From assembly GCF_015832195.1 (NCBI RefSeq), contig NC_052031.1, forward strand, positions 9,115,850 through 9,179,849: DNA of 64,000 nt, given 5' to 3'. Origin of the DNA: Motacilla alba alba (Eukaryota; Chordata; Aves; Passeriformes; Motacillidae). Below the pieces are notes generated by a model that worked only from the letters and a program-made list of their open reading frames with translations, was not told where the DNA came from and made no database searches. Below are positions 24,001-37,500 of the stretch, piece after piece; the stretch's first letter is position 1; each line of letters begins with the position of its first letter. The translations under genes and the position numbers were made by a program.

Positions 24001-27000
24001 ATGAACTAAAATGTGAATAATTTTGTCTTTGCCATTTGTACTGTTTCTTTCTGCTCCTTGCCTTTCATACAATTTTGTGACATAGTGGAAATTTCTGGGG
24101 TCAGCTGAACAGACTGGCTTGGGTGTCTGATCTCCTGCAGTTGGTTCTCTCACTCTCCTACAATGCCAAACAGCAGGCATTGCGTTATTACTTTGTGTTC
24201 ATGCTTGCCAGGAGTTTTTCTGAGGATATAGTGTATTTCAAGAACATCTCTGGATATTCAGAAAATCTTAAAAAAAAAAAAAAAATGACTGTCTTATGAT
24301 GGAAGCAAAACAGAAATGCAAATCCTATCTTCTAAAAGGATGGAGTAACTATAGTCATCAGAGGTTTGGCTCACTCAGTGGTCTTGTTGAAACAGAAGCA
24401 GGTGACCGACCAAAACTGTCTCACAGGCCACTTCACTAAGAGGTGACTTACTCAAACTACATTAATTGGTGGTGAAAGTTAGGGCTGTGAGGCACTGTAG
24501 GAACAGATGACAATTAGGGTGATGTGCAGAGAGGTCACAGCTCCCATAAAATACTACAGCAATGGCTTCTTGAATAAAAATTGTACATTAATAGTCTTCT
24601 CAAATCCGTGGGTAAATATTATTTCACTGCCTGGAGCTACTGCCCTGAGTCCTGAGCTCAGGAACTTGCCACTGCTGAGGGGCAGTACTTAGCCAGAGCC
24701 CAGAGGAGAATAGATTACTGGAGGCAGACTTGCCCAACTGGTTACTCTTTGTATGTCTGCAAAGACTCCTTTCACTTTGCCAGGGTCAGCCTGTAAATGA
24801 CAGCATTTCCTGCTGAGAGTCTGTGTTTGCCTATGTACAAAGTATGAGGCCATCACATGTGATAGGGGTGTGCTGTACTTTTCTTTTTCATGGAGGTACA
24901 TGGGAAGTGGCTGGATAGCACAATGTGTACTGAAGTTATCACTTGGTCCAACCAGACCCTGCTTTGGAGCATCAGGCAGCTGCACAACACATGCTGTAGC
25001 CTGAACAATCCAGGACAGTGGGAAAGTGATCATTTTCTGACTGGTTTTATCCAGTCCAGAAAGAAAGAAAGGTTATGTTTATCTCATATTGTCTGCCATT
25101 TCAAGCTAAGCAGCAATCACAGGATTTTTTTAATGATATTTTTTCTGCTATTGTTACACCTTCTCTTTTTTTTTTTTGTTTGTCCGGAATTGTTGGAAGG
25201 CTTTTCTTTGTGTAGTTTGATTTTTTTGTTACTGTTTTGATTTTCCTTCCCAGTTTGATCTAACTGGAAAATCATTCTTTCAAGGTTGTCTCTAAGCAAC
25301 ACTCATCAGAGAAACAAGTTTGCATCCCTGAGTCAAAGCACATAATGAAACACAGCCTTCTCTTGAGACCACAGTGCAAAAAAAAAAATTAAAAAAACAA
25401 TCACCTTTTATACACTAACATTTGTTTCGTTCAAATTCTGTCTATCTTGGAGAGACAATCCTGATCTGATTGCCTGTTAAAAAAGTTTAAAAAAAATAAG
25501 ATTCAAACAAACAGGAAAAAAAGAAAAAAAAATCACACTTTAGTTATAGTTTGAGTCATGTGGAAGAACAGTCACACTGCCCTGGCAGCCATCACTTTGC
25601 AGTCTTTATGCACCTTCTAAAAACAGAGAAATCCAAGTCATGACCAGAGCAGCAATGCACATCTCTTTGCAGATGTTCTTCACAAGTGTATCAGTACATA
25701 TGTAAAGGTAAAATGTTCTGCTATATCCGTGCATAACTTCTGTTTCGTTCACGTGTAATATATAGCCCATATATAACATTTATTATACATCTCCTGTGTT
25801 CATTACAATTGGTTAACTAAAATTTGTGCAAGTGGTTGTGACAGGGTCAACAATGTTTTTCAGTTCAGCTATAATAGGACCCATAAGTTTAGCAAAGGGT
25901 GAAGACTTTTTTAATAAAAAGGCATTTAAAAGTGCTTTTGATGCAGTTAATGTTCCCTTTCATTACTTCTCTTTCCTGTTTCCTGATATTGATTTACATC
26001 TTTAGTGACCCTCATTGGTTACAAGTCAGCTATTTTTTGGTGCAGCTGTCACTTTACAGGAACTGTGCATTGCACATCACAGATGAATCATTTTTCCAAG
26101 TTATCTATACACTGCAACTTAATGTCATATCAGGCAGAGGAGGATACATAGGAAATAGACTTCAGGACTCAAAAAAGTCTTTAGATTGCATGTAGATGTC
26201 TTGTTGATTTATCTGATTCTTTATTTCAGATATAGTGACTTTTCTGCTTGCAAACCCTTTCTTCATAAGGTAGCTCAGCTTGGTAGCTCAGGAAACTCAG
26301 GCTGTTTGCACTAAAAAGGGCATAAGATGCTCTAAGAAATCTTAAGAGTCACAGCAGGTAATGGTGAACTTCAACTCTTTCAGCATTTGGCTTTGATTGA
26401 GGTAAGAATCAAACAGCTCGGGTAGGTAACTGAACCAGTCTGACATCTTGAGTTAGTGATTTCAGGTTGGTAGTCTCCATTTTCAAGCTTTCTCAAAATA
26501 TTTTTATCCTTTTGCTGTGTTCCTGGCAGAAAGTTGCAGAAGAACAAGCTCTATTCATGCAAATGACAAGGCATCTGTGGTTTCTTTGCTACAAAATATT
26601 ATCGAGGCCAAAATATTACATGATTTAGAGCAAGACTAGGCATTTATAAACAAAGCAGAAAAAATCAGTGATCCTTCTAAAAATTAGCCCATGTGTTCTG
26701 CAACATACGAAAAAAATTGTACAAAAAAGGTGAATCATAATGAATGGCATAAATGATTCCTTTATGAAAAGTGATCAGTAGGAGTTGCCAAAGGAGCCAT
26801 TAGGAAATACCAGTAGGTTAAACTGTAAATACAACAACACTTATACTACTGCACCACTTCTTTTTTCTTTTCTCTGAAATTGCTTTAAAGGTTGTTGGAC
26901 TATTTTCCCACCAACATTCATGTGTGAGTAACAATAATGAATGGAGAAGGGGAGAAGGAAGAGTTGAGTAGAAAAGGACACATCAACTTCCCAAGGCCAT

Positions 27001-28085
27001 GGCAGATCCATAGTCAAAAATCTGGATGAACTTTTCTCAGGGGAGTTTCCTGAAGGCTTTACCTCAGGAAAACTTCAACTGTGAAGCAATTTAGGAAAAA
27101 GAATACACATAAGTGAACAGATAATGTTTGAGTTGTTTAACCTCCTTCAATTGAAAAAAAAAAAAAAAAACCAAAAACCACTCAGAATATATTCAGTTCT
27201 ATCAAATTAATCCCTTGCTCTCTTTGGGCACAATGTAAGCATGAGTTCTTTCTTCACTGTCTTAAATACGTTCTCCTTTTTTATGCCTCTAATATGATAT
27301 GTCACATAACAATCCAAATAGTATATGGCAACAGAAGCAGAATTTCAGAGAAACATAATGAAACCATCACTATATGGCTCTTACCTTGTTATTAAAAAAG
27401 AGCCCAAAACTGGATTAGTAAAAAACACTTCCTAAAATTGTCCGGTGATGCAGAAAGGAGTGGCCTAGGAAGTTTAGAGTAAGCTTTGTCCTTCCCAATT
27501 GAATCAGCAAAGAAACCAACTCTGTTATAGTGCAAGGTTAGGATTCTCTGCATTTTGGTGATATTTCAGAACTAGGCTATCACTTAGACTATGTCCTGTG
27601 TTGAGTTCAGTGTGAGACTGTTCCTTACCCCATTGTTCCCCTGCAGCTGCAGGGACTGTTGATCTGGAGATAAGCCCCTGTGTGCAGCTTGGTCCCAGAG
27701 CCTCTCTTCTCTTTCTTCTTGAGGCATCACCAAAGTCTCCATACCTGTCCCTTTATGGTGGCATACAGACACTTTACATCATTTACTGGGGAGAAAGCCT
27801 ATGGTTATGATAAATGCAAATAGAAAAGGGACTTGAACTGGAAACTGTTTATAGATACTGCAGAAATGAAGGCTGGAGACAGCTGGGTGCAGAAATGGCA
27901 GATTAAAGTGTCCATGCACAGTATTCATTTCCCTGCTAGTAATTTTCTTTCTGTTTTCTATCTTCTCGTTTTTTGATTGTCCACAATGAAATTTCTGGTT
28001 GATTTAAACAAGTAATTGGGTTAATTTAAATACACAAAAATCCAGGATGAATATCCAGAAAAACTCCTGAGAGCAAACCAAGAAA
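21020..28085. other. Unique noncoding DNA with scattered A/T runs
   Basis: Seven kilobases without a supportable gene. Features seen are A16 at 24270-24285, T-run at about 25151-25161, A-rich stretches at 25378-25400 and 25485-25535, and A17 at 27154-27170. The longest frame (158 codons, 22401-22877) has ordinary AT-rich composition, a slippage-like 'cagcagtc' cluster near its end (22750-22795) and no recognisable domain. The minus-strand 114-codon frame at 24689-25033 overlaps a plus-strand frame and is equally unsupported. Confidence 0.5.
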
Positions 28086-28180
28086 TCAGCAAAGTCTCCC
28101 AAGGGAAGCTGTAGAAACTCTGTTACTTGGGACTCTTAAATTAAAAGGTACTCTGGGGAATAGTTTTAGGAGTTGGGCTT
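28086..28180 (+). repeat. Probable old CR1-like LINE remnant
   Basis: 'ctcccaagggaagctgtaga' (28096-28115) followed by 'gggactcttaaatt', 'tctggggaatagttttagga' and 'gttgggct' follows the order of the CR1 3' region ('cccagggaagctgtagaatctcc', 'ggagacttttaa', 'tctgggga'). Divergence is high and the tail is missing. Confidence 0.45.
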
Positions 28181-29034
28181 AATAACTTTTTGGGACTTTC
28201 CTATCATTAAGCCTGGAAAGGCAGTCATTATCATCCAGAGTAGGAGCACGGTTCATTAAAGTCTATAACAAAAGCTGAAGTACCTACCTATGTGACACGA
28301 ATGCTGATGAAACAGAAAACACCAGGAGACACTGAGGGAGCCCCAGCTCTCCTTCAAAGAGTGGGAGAAGAAAGGTGAAAGATGAAGTTCTGTTCCTTTT
28401 GCTGGCCCATGTCATTCTTGTGCACCTCACGTGCAGACTGACCTGAGGGTTTGGGCAGTTACATTTCATTCACCTTTGTGGGCACACAGGGCTGCGTGCC
28501 CATACTGTTATATTTTCATGCTCCTAAAAAGAGGTAACATATTTTCTATCAGTGATTTATAGCCAGCTGATCAGGCTGTAAGACACACTGCAAAATAATG
28601 CTAAAGTAAACAGGGGGAAAGAAAAGAGCAGCTGTTAAACCAACTTGGTAAGTGAAAGTTCCAGAGTAGACATTTATGTTTTTAAACTTACGAGTCACAT
28701 TTTTTTACTCTGCTGTACTATCCCCTCTTCATATTTAGGCTTTCTCATCCAAGACAGCTGATGCTGAGATGATTAACAACATCTGATATCAGCTGACAAA
28801 ACATGGCAGGATCCACTTCCAAGATAGAAGTCCCTTGTTTTGTCTACTTTACAGAACTCTTAGGTGTTTCTGGACTAAGACGGGTGGATAGGGATTTGGC
28901 TTAACATCAGAATAATACAACTGTCACAGCTTTTGTAGACCTCATAAATCAGTTAAGTATAGGTCCACAAAGACATGTAAGAGCCTTACTTCTCTAATTT
29001 CAGACAGACTTAACTGTCTAACACCCTGAAGGAT
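28181..29034. other. Unique noncoding DNA
   Basis: Nothing recognised. One imperfect inverted/direct motif cluster ('cagctgatgctgagatgatt ... atctgatatcagctgac', 28756-28797) is minor. Confidence 0.5.
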
Positions 29035-29134
29035 CAAATATTAATTTCTTTGTGCCTAATTCTATATGTAGAATGGGAATAGTAGTACTTCTCACCTCAC
29101 AGGATATAAATACGTCAAGATTTAAGACATTTCA
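29035..29134 (+). repeat. MIR-like ancient SINE fragment
   Basis: 'caaatattaatttctttgtg' (29035-29054), 'agaatgggaatagtagtact', 'tctcacctcacaggatataa' and 'atacgtcaagatttaa' follow the MIR core and 3' region in order ('caagtcacttaacctctctgtgcct', 'aaaatgggaataatagtact', 'cacctcacagggtt'). It is diverged but collinear over about 100 bases. Confidence 0.6.
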
Positions 29135-32100
29135 GCCCTGTGTCAATAAACCTGTATAGTCCCTAAACTAGCTCAGTTGTGCAGTACACGCTGACAGTAA
29201 CACACCAAAGTCTCTGGCCAACTGACTCTAATTCTGCATTGCAAATTGTGATAACAGACTCATTTAACTCAAGGAGAATTTTACTTAGACACTGTCATGT
29301 TCTTACCATGCTACAGAAATATTAAGCAAGACTCAAAGAAGATTTAAAGCAGAAAATACTAAATTTTGAATGACTAATATAGAATTTAAAAAAAATTAAA
29401 ATATCTTAAAGTAATGAGTTAGTCAACCATGAATCCTGCACTAATTATAGCTACCTGCCACTACAAATTCTTCAATGTCCAGGTACCATGCATAAAGTAC
29501 ATAATATCTATTTTGATTTGATTACAGTTTAATTTTCTACCTTAATTATATCAGGCAGAGCTAATCTGACAGTTAGAAAGCTCTATGCCTAGTAATTTTA
29601 TGTAGGGGATTTAATTAAGCCTAAGGAATGGTGTTTTAGGTAGCTGCATAATATTTACTGGAGTTGGAAATTCATAAATTGACTGGTGCCGGAATCTATG
29701 TGATATTTATGTTTTTATCAGGAAAGAAGGGCATGGTACTTGTTTTGGGACAATTCCTCACTGAAATACAAAGTGACCCAAAATTCTGTGCAATGCTGAT
29801 TCAACACCTGTGCCTAGAAAGAACCAGCAACAAAAAAAAATCTTTCCTGGCAGGGGGGACTTATTGCAATGAGGAGACAAGAGATCAAGAGGAGGCAGAT
29901 TTGGCATGTGACTGCGCAATTGTTAAGATGCCAAATGGCACTCAGCAAGACAAAGTCCAGACACAATTTAGGGTATAGCTTGCATTAGGGACTATTTCGA
30001 ACTAGCAGTATGGAAAAACTTGCTGTGCTGGTTTTGGCTGAAGAGAACTCATCCCTGGCCACATGGATGTGATCTGATCTGCTCCACTTGCTCAGGGAGA
30101 CCAAGAACAGATCTTGGCCTGTTTTCCTTACAAGCATGAATGTATCTTCTGGATGTGCTCTCTGCCTCCTGTCTCTACTTCACTGAGCCTGGGGAAAAGG
30201 TGATGACAGTAAGAGCATGTTGCTAACTGAACCTGGCTCTTGTGAAGTTTTGGCAAGAGGAGAAAACTGGCAGCAGTGGCAGCCCTGACTTCATTGCCCT
30301 TATCCTTTCTGGTAGACTGGGTGCCCTTTCTGTCAGCAGCACATTGCAGACTTGCAGACACCCCTCTCTGCTATAGATCCTCAGACTGTGCCCGCAAGAC
30401 CTTACTATTGCATCCCAGTTAGTCTCCCCTTGTTTTCCCAACATCTCTCTGGTTTTGCAGCAGCTGTTTCCAGATCTCCCAAGCACCCAATGCAAGTGCA
30501 CTCATTCCCCATCACTCTTGGGGACTACTGGCACCTACTCTACTACAGAGATCTTCAGCAAGGAACAGGACACCTGGAAGACATTAGTCAATCATTTTAA
30601 TGTCTTTGGCTCCAGAGAGCTGGAAGAACTGGTAGTTCTGGTTTGTTTTGAATTCAGTAAACAGGTTCTTGCACAGGTTTGCTAGAGGCTTACAAAAACC
30701 CAACAGTTCAACAGTTGTGCCTCAGGCTACGGTGAAATACACCAAGTAGAGTCAGCTATTAAACTTATCAGAGCACCTATCTGCTGTTACCAGGTGTATT
30801 TTTCAAGTGAAACTTAACAATGAGATGTTTGGAGGCTACTCATTAAACTCACAGCAACAGCCTTGACCTGACCACAAAAGCCACATTTTTGCTCCAGGGG
30901 TTGAATTCTACATCCAGTAATGAAAAAGGAGATATTTTTGAATTTATTATCCAATTATTCTCCTGCTTAGGAAATATCCTTCTGTGGATGTCTATAAAGA
31001 TTTTTTTGAAAACACTCCATGAAATTGTGAAAATGAAATGCATTCGGAAGAACTTCAGACTTTCTGGACTGACACAGGGACAAACTCTGCAGACACACCA
31101 ATTTCAGCTGCTACCATGGTAAACATCATAGCTGAAGCCTAGTATTTGGGATAGAGATTTATAAGATCCAAGTATGTAGAAAGGAAATTAGAGATTGAGT
31201 AGGTAAACTATAACTTATTTTGCAGTAGATGCTAAGAAAACACAGTTTCTAGTGTGTCATCTTTCAGAAAAAAAATCTTGATTAAAATATCAGAAAAGAA
31301 CTCAGGGGAAATGTTTGAAGAGCCTTTTCCTCGATGACCTAGCTAAATTATCTTTGAGTGATAAAATTTTTTTAAATTAAAATTACCCTGCAATTTCATT
31401 GGTTTATATTACTCCTAACTTCCTTTCCTAAACATGGCATGTAAGTCTGATGGCAGGAGATGTCACATTCACTATCCTTACACATAAGGGGAGATACACA
31501 AACAAATTGCAAAGTGATTCATAGTTCTATTTGTGAAAGACAATAATAATAATGAAAATAATGTATTATATTTCATTGTGATTCTTACAAAATGTAACTT
31601 CCAGGAATGATGTCACTTTTTTAGCCTGAAGTTCTTGGCTGACCTGGCAATGCCATTTCTGGAAATCTAAAAGTAGAGTAAAACCTGTAAGACTACAAAC
31701 AATTCAGCAGTGTTCAATAGTTGTGTGATAAAGTAGATAGATCATGCATAATTCCCATCTATTTCCTGCCAAATATTAAGTCATATTGATGTTAGGTAAG
31801 ATACAACAATGGATTTTTAACTCACTGCTTCAGAGGATTATTTCTGCACTCTGTATAAATTGTGTATGTGCCTTTGTGGGAAATACAGTTCTTGTGAAAC
31901 GTGTGGTAATGATCACATCAGGCTTTATTAGTGAATTCTGCCCCATTCAAAAGCTTCTGAGCAAAATCTTATACTCTACTAACAAGAAAAATTGTTCAGA
32001 AATGTAGTTCTGTGGTCTGTTTCATGTTTGTACTGTCTTTAGCATGAACAATTACAAGTACATAGAGCACATATTATAAATAAAAGTAATGTTGGAACAG

Positions 32101-34256
32101 CAAGGTGTCTGTATGACTGTCACTGACACTGCTAGCAGTTTTTGTTAATGCTGTGGAAAAAGCAACACAGTGAGTAATATTTCATAATCTGGCTATGAAG
32201 AAATTTTATTCCTGGTTTCCATTAGTTTACTAAAATTTAAAAGATGGTGTTCCACTTCTTCATTTACTTGGCTTTCATGTTATCTCTTCTAAATAAATAA
32301 ATAAATATTTGTGTAATATGTTTTGACTTTATGAGTTGGATTTGTTCCACCATAACTTAGAAAGAAAAATGCAAATGCTAAGATTTTGGAGAGGTATCTG
32401 AGAGGTATTCTGCTGTAGCTTGAGGCCTTATTTTATTAGAAAATGTTTTGTGTTCCTATTTGAATACTTTTTTTATTCTTCCTATTTGCTTTGGAAGTTT
32501 CATATTATTCTGTTATACAGAAAGAACAACTTTTAAAGAAATTGTTATTGTTATTTTTATTCAAAATAACTTGATGATAAATTCTTAACATAAGGACAAT
32601 CTTATCTATACTGCCTTAAGACTGGTACATGTCTGGAATCCTGAGCTTCTTCACTTGTAAAAGGCCTCTTTCTTCTAACAGGGTTCTTTCTTGTGGAAAT
32701 ACCATCTGATACATATCAAGCAAAGGATACTGAAAAAAACATTCATTTATCAATACTGACCATCAGATCCAGCTGTAAGAATAGGCCAAAAAAAAGCAAT
32801 TTGCCTAAAAAGAGACATCTGAGAGCTGTGAAACACCCCTACATTGTCTGCAGAGCTGGAGTGACAGGTCAGAGTTATCAAGTAACCTGTACCATCAGGT
32901 GGAGATGCATTCAGCCTGTACACTGAGGCTGAATTCATGATGATGAGATTCAGCCTCTACATGATGACAAGGCTGAGCTCTTTCTGTTCAGATATATTTT
33001 ATGCTGTTACTGCGATAAAACATTTGTGCTATTAAAAGCTTGGCTGAAGAGCAGAGTGGCACGTAGCAACGTGCTCGTGAAGATGCAGTTTCAGGCTGCA
33101 GAGCTATACCCAGTGGGGTGAGAGGCAGAAATGCTCTGTGATGTTTTCAATGGGACAGGGCACTGCAGGGAATGTACAGGAACACAAGTCAGCCAGGAAA
33201 GGGTTACTGTCTACCTGCCTGGTGTATGACTCATGTCTGGAGTTAAAGCTGGCCTCTTGCTCTGGGATATGAAATACAAGAGAAGAATTGTCTGGAAAAC
33301 TGTTGCATCATTTTGTTAGGGCAATAAATTGTTTTCTGGGAGTAGGGTCTGAACCAGTGCCAGGTGTGGTACTGATACGTTCCTGAGTGAGTGTCCTACA
33401 CCCAGCAGAGCCAGAAGTAAGCAAGAATGACTGAAGGTTCAGGAAGGGCAGACAGGAGGTTGAGTGCAAGAGGACAGTCAGAATGAGATTTTCTATGCAG
33501 AGGACAGAGTTATACATGGCATTGGCAGAAACATCTTGATGATGTTTGAACTCCAATCATAAACAAATGGGGAAGTTTGATAATATTTGTTCCTATGAAT
33601 ATTTCATATGCTTCAATAACCCAAATAGTTAGTGTTTGCATAGTAAATCAGCCCCTTCAGCACATATATGCTTCTGAAACCTTTGAAGATTTCAGCAGAA
33701 GTGACCATGTCTGTTTTCAATAAGGGTCAAAGGAGCAGATGTGTGCATCAAAATGCCTTCAGAGACATCAGCCTTAAATTTAATTGCATTGAATCTTGCT
33801 TGCTGCTTAGCCTTCCCTTCCTTATAATGGTCAGAAAGGTTCAGGAATTCACCATTAGAATGTTCCCTACTTGATCTAATTTTTGCAGGAGACATTTCCT
33901 TTTTTTTTTCCTTCAATCATCTTTTGCACAAGTGGCATGATCTCGCCTGCCTTTCTCTGTCCTGTCCTTGTCTCAGCCATCTAAGTAACATGGGTTGCTC
34001 AGCTCTTCAGAAATCCTGCCTAGGTGCCTGGCACCTGTAGTCACTCTGTTGGTGACTAGATCTTGAAAGATATGGGAAGATTGGCCACTATGGGTTTTGC
34101 TGAGCTAAATCTCCCTGTACCATCAGCATCCTAAGACCAGATGTTATCCCTGCAGAAATTTTCTCATACTTGTACCATACTTTTTGGTCAAACATCCACT
34201 GTAGCCACCTCCTCAAGGGAGTTCACCAGGCTAACAAACACATCTTGTAAATCCAT
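29135..34256. other. Unique noncoding DNA
   Basis: No supportable gene. The stretch 30020-30680 is less AT-rich than its surroundings and has overlapping frames on both strands (77-92 codons), none recognisable. A good splice acceptor-like tract ends at 32682 ('tttcttctaacag') without a following exon I can defend. (AAAT)n of four units lies at about 32291-32306. Confidence 0.5.
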
Positions 34257-34586
34257 GTGGTTTTTATACCATCAGCTGGATTGGTCCAGTTGATGTTGCT
34301 ATTTGTGTTACTAGGGCTAATATTTACAAGTATTTTGGGAGCATTAATGTTACGAGTTATGTTTTCAGATAGTGCTAAAAGTTCCTTCGCAGCAAAAATT
34401 ACCCAAAATTTTGGAATTCTTTCATATAAAAAAACAGGACAGAAGAAACTGATTCCAAAAGGTATCACAGTGGCTAAAAGTGAAAGTAAATTATCGCCTT
34501 TGTCAGGCCAACAAAAACAGGATCATAGCATAGGATTGGCTGTTATTAGTGGAGGCAGCCTCTTCTGTGTGGATACAATCAGCTGA
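34257..34586 (+). other. Unassigned 109-codon open frame with hydrophobic segment
   Basis: The frame opens at a GTG; its first ATG is 12 codons further in. From there the product begins MLLFVLLGLIFTSILGALML, which reads as a membrane helix, followed by a basic stretch rich in K, S and Q. No family is recognised, the minus strand is also open across half of it (34223-34468), and T-rich composition alone tends to produce hydrophobic peptides. I list it because it is one of the few frames with a protein-like layout; a decayed retroviral segment is an alternative, and chance is the most likely explanation. Confidence 0.12.
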
Positions 34587-37500
34587 AGGGGGACCCTTTT
34601 GCTTGGAATGGCCCAACACAGACAGATCAACATTGTATCACAGAGTGGTAACTACATATGGATTTAATCTGCCATGAAACCTAACTGCATCTGCATCAGT
34701 TGTTAATGTAATTCACCACATCAATTCAGAGTTCAGTGAAGCAAGTTTCTCACAAAAACTAAACCTTCACCTCTCTTCCTTTAATGCCTTTATTTTCCTC
34801 TTCCTGTTTCAATGATTTTAATATGCCCCAGGTTTCAACACCTCAGTCAAGCAGTCCTGTGATATCTCAGGTTTAATACAATTTTGCCTTTCAAATGTAA
34901 CTACAGAGGTATTAGGTTTAGCTCACTAGGGCTGTCTGATCTATGTGATTGCAGCTTTGCAAGCATCCAGTTAGCCAAAAGCAATGCTAAATGAGGAACA
35001 TTGTTGGCTTTTTATTGATCCAGACAGTTCTGCCTTAAAACAAGAAGGTGAAACACACTTTTACATTCAGACTTGTACTGATACATATTCTATAATCTTT
35101 GCAGGTCCAAAAATAGGACAGGAAGTAGGGAAAACATGATTTATTTATTTATTTTATGTGAGGAGATTGACTGGTTTGGTTGGAGGAAAGAACATGACTT
35201 GAAGATTTCCCCAGAAAAGAACCAAATCCAAAAGCCCTTTATTAAAAAAAAATAAATTTGAAAGCCTTCAGTTAATTTTTTATTGAATGAGTTATATTTA
35301 TACTTTGCTATATGCAGGAACTCAAGTTTCAGGCTGCCAAGAGCACAGGATGGGATCATGTGGTTATTGGCTGGTCTACCCTCCAGTACAACAAAGTCGT
35401 TATTGATGCTTTTACTTTTGAAATGGTTCAGTGTGTCCGCATCAACCAACACTGGTTTGTGTAAATGCTCAGTCTGCCCACACACGCCACTCACTAAATT
35501 CCAGACACTGCTCCTCCCTTTCTACACCATGCTTGGTGTTATTCAGGATATTGCATTTTTAATAGTTTTTTAAGGAATAAAATTCTATTGTGTTCTGTTT
35601 CTCTTAAGTATTGTGTTTGTAAAGAATCCTGAAGATTCTAAACAAAAGTTGAAATAATTTCTAAAGGCATCCAATGCAGAAGAACATATTCTTATCAATT
35701 TTTTTTCCTGAGTTTGATAACTTCTTAGATATTTTATTTATAATTTGGGAGATGTTGGTTCATCTCTCTGCTTTGCTGCAAAACTATTTGTATTAGCTCT
35801 GGCAAGTCAGGTATGCTGAAAAATGGATATATAACTATGAATATAAACTGAAAGAATATAAAGAAATAAAAATTAAGTGAGAATAATTATATAAAACACA
35901 GTAATATATCTTATATTGTCACATAATATTGTAGTAGCTATACCATGTCATAGTGAAGGCTATGTTATAACACAAAATAAAGATTAGCACTGAGAAGCTA
36001 TTTGAGTACTAATCTCTAAAAATTTTTTGGTAATCAAATGAGTTGCATCTTTCAGGGTTAATTGCATCAAACCCAACTGAGTTCTTAAGAAAGCTGCATT
36101 GTAGTTGATAGTCTGAATTGTTATCTTTGCCACCTGTTGAAGCAGCTATTGAAGGGCAGACACTGTAAGCCCACACTGAGCAAACTGGTTGATCCAACCA
36201 AGCTATTTTTCAGTTTAATGCAGCTTTTTAAATGATAGAGAAGCTCTGTTGCGACAGACTTAAGATACTGCAAAGCCCACCCACTGAAATAATAATTCCT
36301 GGACTAAACACTGCCAGAGAGGTTGAATGAGTGTGAAATATTGGCATCTCCTGTATCTGGACTCCAAGGACAACACTCATCTCTCCAAATCCAGACAACT
36401 TGAGTTGTTCTGTTGAGCTGCTTTCTGGATAATGAAATACACAGGCACTACCATCTCATGCTACAATAATTTTCTATGACTTCTAGACCCTTTTCTCTCT
36501 GCTGTCTTTGAGGGTTTATTACCAAGCTCAGACAGAAAGTCTACATTTTAGATAATTAGAGTGGAAATAATGAGATCCCCTGTTCTCCTTGCTTAGAGAT
36601 CAGAAAAGCACAACTGGAACCTACCACAACTAAGTTTGTAACCAGCATTCACAGAGCTGAAAAAAATCAGTTTGGGTACTTGTGCTAAAGAGATCTCGTG
36701 TAAAAGACTCTCAGATGCTTTAACTGATACTCTTGGTATAGTGTAAGTGGCAGAAATGTTACTAGAGAATAATAGCAAAAAAGTGTCTCTAGAAATGTGA
36801 CTTGCTGCCTCTTGTGTATCTCATTTCAACATTGCGTGACAAGTCAGTGTTGCAGCTCTTGTAGCATCTTTTTTATCTGAAGTTATCATAATACTTTGTG
36901 ACAATGGATTCAGTTCATGGGGACTGAGAATATGTCTTCCTACTTTACCTGAAGCATCATGGATTTGGAATCACTGCTGTCCTAGAGAAAATCCTCCAGG
37001 GCAGCTGGAGGGGTGTCATGCAGCCTCTCCTGCGTGCCTTTGTCCAACAGTATGTGTCTGCAGGCTCTGGAAAGACTGCCAAGGCAAACTAACGCACTCC
37101 ATGCAGTCTGACAACCATCAGGAGAGGGTGCAAGGACTTCCTTTACCATGCCAGGAGGCTTCCTTCCAGGCTTTATCCAGATCTTTGGCCAAATGCAGAC
37201 ATGTCAGCTGATCTATATAGCAAAATTCATTACTCTGAACATTTTTTTTTCTTTTGACCAAAAGAGGTTCAACAGTTTAATATTTTTTAAGTCTTTGCTA
37301 AACTTAAGGATCCCTGTTTTGTCTGAAATAAGTTTGTACAGATAGCAGTTCTGTGTAATAAATAAAGGACTGGAGGCATAAACAAGTGGAACAGGCAGAG
37401 ACAAGAGTCTTTTCAAGAAGTGTGGGTTGAATTGAAGGGCAAGATAGGAGCAAGTTTTTACTAACTAGTCACTCAGCAAAACCCTCTGCGATTCTTTTAC

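Noticed and set aside
29664..29978. 104-codon plus-strand frame
   Set aside because: No similarity recognised, no splice sites, A-run inside the frame.
30022..30042. 'tgtgctggttttggctg', resembling the start of a bird retroviral LTR
   Set aside because: Only about 17 bases agree and the following sequence diverges at once; too short to call.
36300..36430. 'gccagagaggttg' and 'tctccaaatccagacaactt', CR1-like words
   Set aside because: Order and spacing do not follow CR1 well enough and no 3' tail is present.
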